Source of the DNA: Actinomycetes bacterium
GTDB taxonomy: Bacteria > Actinomycetota > Actinomycetes > Mycobacteriales > Mycobacteriaceae
NCBI GenBank assembly: GCA_023415515.1
Contig: JAEZKH010000212.1
Location: 1 to 6,972, forward strand
Direction: 5' to 3'
DNA length: 6,972 nt
Shown: positions 6,915 through 6,972 of the stretch, one piece after another
Numbering within the stretch: position 1 is the stretch's first letter
Layout: the number at the start of each line of letters is the position of its first letter
Program-made: the position numbers and the translations under genes
The notes under the pieces: generated by a model
Database searches by the model: none
Seen by the model: only the letters and a program-made list of their open reading frames with translations
Told to the model about the DNA's origin: nothing

Positions 6915-6920
6915 ACCTCC
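6915..6920 (-). promoter_or_regulatory. Strong Shine-Dalgarno of tatA
   Basis: GGAGGT ends seven bases before the TTG at 6907 (eight from the GGAGG core), the ideal spacing. It decides between TTG 6907, GTG 6916 (which overlaps this motif) and the far-upstream ATG at 6967. Confidence 0.8.
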
Positions 6921-6935
6921 GAAAGGTCTGGGGCG

Positions 6936-6941
6936 AGTCTA
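6936..6941 (-). promoter_or_regulatory. Candidate -10 element upstream of tatA
   Basis: TAGACT on the minus strand fits TAnnnT. It would start RNA near 6929 and give a 22-nt leader containing the tatA Shine-Dalgarno. No clear -35 is visible (the hexamer at a 17-bp spacing is GCGTCG). tatA could equally be read through from the genes upstream. Confidence 0.35.
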
Positions 6942-6972
6942 CCCGCCCGTCTCGGCGCCGACGCCATACGCA
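6939..6972 (-). CDS. Possible last codons of the upstream gene (pafC expected by synteny)
   Basis: One minus-strand frame entering from the right edge reads [10 protein letters not shown] and stops at TAG (6941-6939), 31 bp before tatA. In M. tuberculosis the gene upstream of tatA in the same direction is pafC, a WYL-domain regulator, so its 3' end is expected here. Ten residues are too few to identify it. A second frame would end at TGA 6915-6913, so the choice is uncertain. Confidence 0.25.
   Translation of the reverse strand, partial: AYGVGAETGG

Noticed and set aside
6908..6967. N-terminal extension of tatA to the ATG at 6967
   Set aside because: The extra 20 residues do not fit the TatA family, and the Shine-Dalgarno lies inside the extension, right before TTG 6907.

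Overview
The window is a high-GC, gene-dense stretch of an actinobacterial chromosome, almost certainly from a Mycobacterium/Mycolicibacterium species. The gene order (PepE-type peptidase, stand-alone 5'-3' exonuclease, Pro/Gln-rich DUF4333 membrane protein, Ski2-like helicase HelY, TatC, TatA) matches the block Rv2089c to Rv2094c that I recall from M. tuberculosis. The TatC and TatA sequences also look mycobacterial. The pafABC genes of the Pup-proteasome locus are expected just past the right edge, but they are not visible here apart from a possible few codons.

Layout. Positions 1-720 (minus) hold the N-terminal two thirds of pepE, running off the left edge. Positions 731-1126 (minus) hold a small GLOD5-like glyoxalase-fold (VOC) protein, directly upstream of pepE and probably co-transcribed with it. 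From about 1150 (GTG start; 1144 is the alternative) to 2103 (plus) is the only rightward gene, a stand-alone FEN/Pol I-type 5'-3' exonuclease. From 2110 to the right edge everything is on the minus strand and reads tatA, tatC, helY, DUF4333 protein. tatC and helY overlap by 17 bp, a hairpin lies between tatA and tatC, and a 44-bp gap separates helY from the DUF4333 gene. No gene-free stretch exceeds 70 bp.

Function. TatA and TatC are two of the three parts of the twin-arginine system that exports folded proteins; no tatB is present in the window. HelY is a Ski2/Mtr4-type RNA helicase translated from an mRNA that overlaps tatC. The exonuclease retains every metal-binding carboxylate of its family. 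The most noteworthy non-coding signals are three. First, two back-to-back, overlapping mycobacterial -10 elements sit in the 23 bp between the divergent VOC and exonuclease starts and suggest paired leaderless promoters. Second, tatA has a TTG start fixed by a strong Shine-Dalgarno. Third, a bulged hairpin lies between tatA and tatC. I found no mobile element, CRISPR array, RNA gene or prophage. This is a conserved housekeeping locus and I do not claim a novel system.
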